A stretch of 6,614 nt of DNA from Sphingobacteriaceae bacterium (lineage in GTDB: Bacteria > Bacteroidota > Bacteroidia > Sphingobacteriales > Sphingobacteriaceae): NCBI GenBank assembly GCA_947458775.1, contig CANGZX010000042.1:1-6614 (forward strand), read 5' to 3'. The number at the start of each line of letters is the position of its first letter. Positions within the stretch are counted from its first letter, which is position 1. The notes below the pieces were generated by a model. The model was not told the origin of the DNA, did not search any database, and saw only the letters and a program-made list of their open reading frames with translations. Positions 5,998 through 6,614 of the stretch are shown here, piece after piece. The position numbers were made by a program, and so were the translations under genes.

Positions 5998-6614
5998 TTA
6001 ATTGGCTACGTCGGTTACTTTAATATCAAAATACATACAAGAGAAAGGAGCGATACTACCGCTACCCGATATGCCATAACCCAATGCAGATGGAAGAATA
6101 ATCTGCAAGGTTCCGCCTTTCTTTACCAATGGGAGTGCTAAGCGCCAACCCTCTACCGTGCTACTCAAGGTAAAGGTAGCTGGTGAACCAGCTGTTGTTT
6201 TATCAAAAATAGTTCCGTTTAAGGTTTTGCCCGTATATTCTACCGAAATAGCACTCGTTCACGAAATGGTTTCGGTGCCAGAACCCGGATCGGTAATTTT
6301 ATAATAGTATCCTTCGGCTGCTTTTGTAAATCCTGTTAAATTGTTTGTTTGCATGAATTGCAGCATGGTAAAATCGTCGTACTCAGCCAATTTAGTTGCG
6401 GTAAGGGCAGTTACCGTAAAATCTACCGAACTATTTCCGGGTACACTCCCACTTCCTCCTTTACCAAAGGCAAATCTCGAAGGCACAATAACACGGATAC
6501 TACCACCTTGTTTTACCAACCCATTTTTAATTACTTCACGTAAAGAGTCTGGTTTAAAATATCCAAAATAGCTCCCATATCGGTTATTGAACGTATCAAT
6601 AGAGGCATAGGTGC
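5998..6614 (-). pseudogene. Two-domain FKBP-type peptidyl-prolyl cis-trans isomerase with one in-frame stop; N-terminus beyond the right edge
   Basis: One minus-strand frame is open from the right edge to a TGA at 6261-6259, then continues in the same frame for 86 codons to TAA at 6000-5998. Upstream of the TGA is the C-terminal half of an FKBP domain (VKQGGSIRVIVPSRFAFG, then FTVTAL) and a linker (LQFMQTNNLTGFTKAAEGYY). Downstream is a full FKBP core: VEYTGKTLNGTIFD, then VEGW, LVKKGGTLQIILPSALGYG and FDIKVTDV. The downstream domain keeps the usual pocket residues (Tyr, Phe-Asp, Trp, Tyr, Phe). The upstream one has AFG for AYG and no pocket Trp, so it is probably not catalytic. FKBPs catalyse prolyl isomerisation; in Bacteroidota such double-domain forms are often exported lipoproteins, but the N-terminus is not visible here. 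If the TGA is real, the active domain is lost, and no ATG or GTG follows closely to restart it. A single base error is equally possible. Confidence 0.8.

Noticed and set aside
5992..6008. Hairpin TAGCC-N7-GGCTA between the convergent photolyase and FKBP stops, as a bidirectional terminator
   Set aside because: The stem is only 5 bp with a 7-nt loop, overlaps a stop codon and coding sequence, and has no T-run on either side.
6259..6519. A separate small gene of 86 codons starting at 6519
   Set aside because: The first codon there is TTG inside a continuing frame that reaches the window edge; the segment is part of the larger FKBP gene.

Overview
The window looks like a chromosomal segment of a pigmented member of the Bacteroidota. 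The DNA is moderately AT-rich, genes are tightly packed, and there is little or no Shine-Dalgarno sequence before most starts. The carotenoid, ferredoxin, TIGR01777 and double-FKBP proteins resemble the forms familiar from that phylum. The genus cannot be named from the sequence alone.

The left half (1-3693) is one minus-strand transcription unit. In transcription order it reads: a small thioredoxin-like [2Fe-2S] ferredoxin, a CrtD-type FAD carotenoid 3,4-desaturase (GTG start), a PlsC-type acyltransferase (CruD-like), a membrane GT2 glycosyltransferase (CruC/CrtQ-like), and the first 54 codons of a CruF-like carotenoid hydratase that runs off the left edge. Junctions are a 1-nt overlap, a 37-nt gap, a 2-nt gap and a 4-nt ATGA overlap. 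Together the genes cover 1',2'-hydration, 3',4'-desaturation, 1'-O-glycosylation and acylation of the sugar. The inferred product is therefore an acylated carotenoid glycoside, in the style of salinixanthin or the chlorobactene glucoside esters.

An 80-bp divergent intergenic region (3694-3773) separates this unit from a plus-strand pair whose reading frames overlap by 8 nt: a TIGR01777/SDR39U1 NAD(P)-binding protein and a class I FAD DNA photolyase. The intergenic region carries two back-to-back 21-bp inverted-repeat units (AATTGY-N9-GCAATT), the best candidate for a shared operator. A carotenoid unit divergent from a photolyase unit suggests a light or photo-oxidative protection locus.

At the right end, convergent with the photolyase and only 3 nt away, is the C-terminal part of a double-domain FKBP-type prolyl isomerase on the minus strand. 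Its frame is broken by a single in-frame TGA between the two domains, although both flanks are intact. This is either a recent nonsense mutation or a sequence error. No RNA genes, mobile elements or CRISPR arrays were seen, and there is no gene-free stretch longer than about 80 bases.
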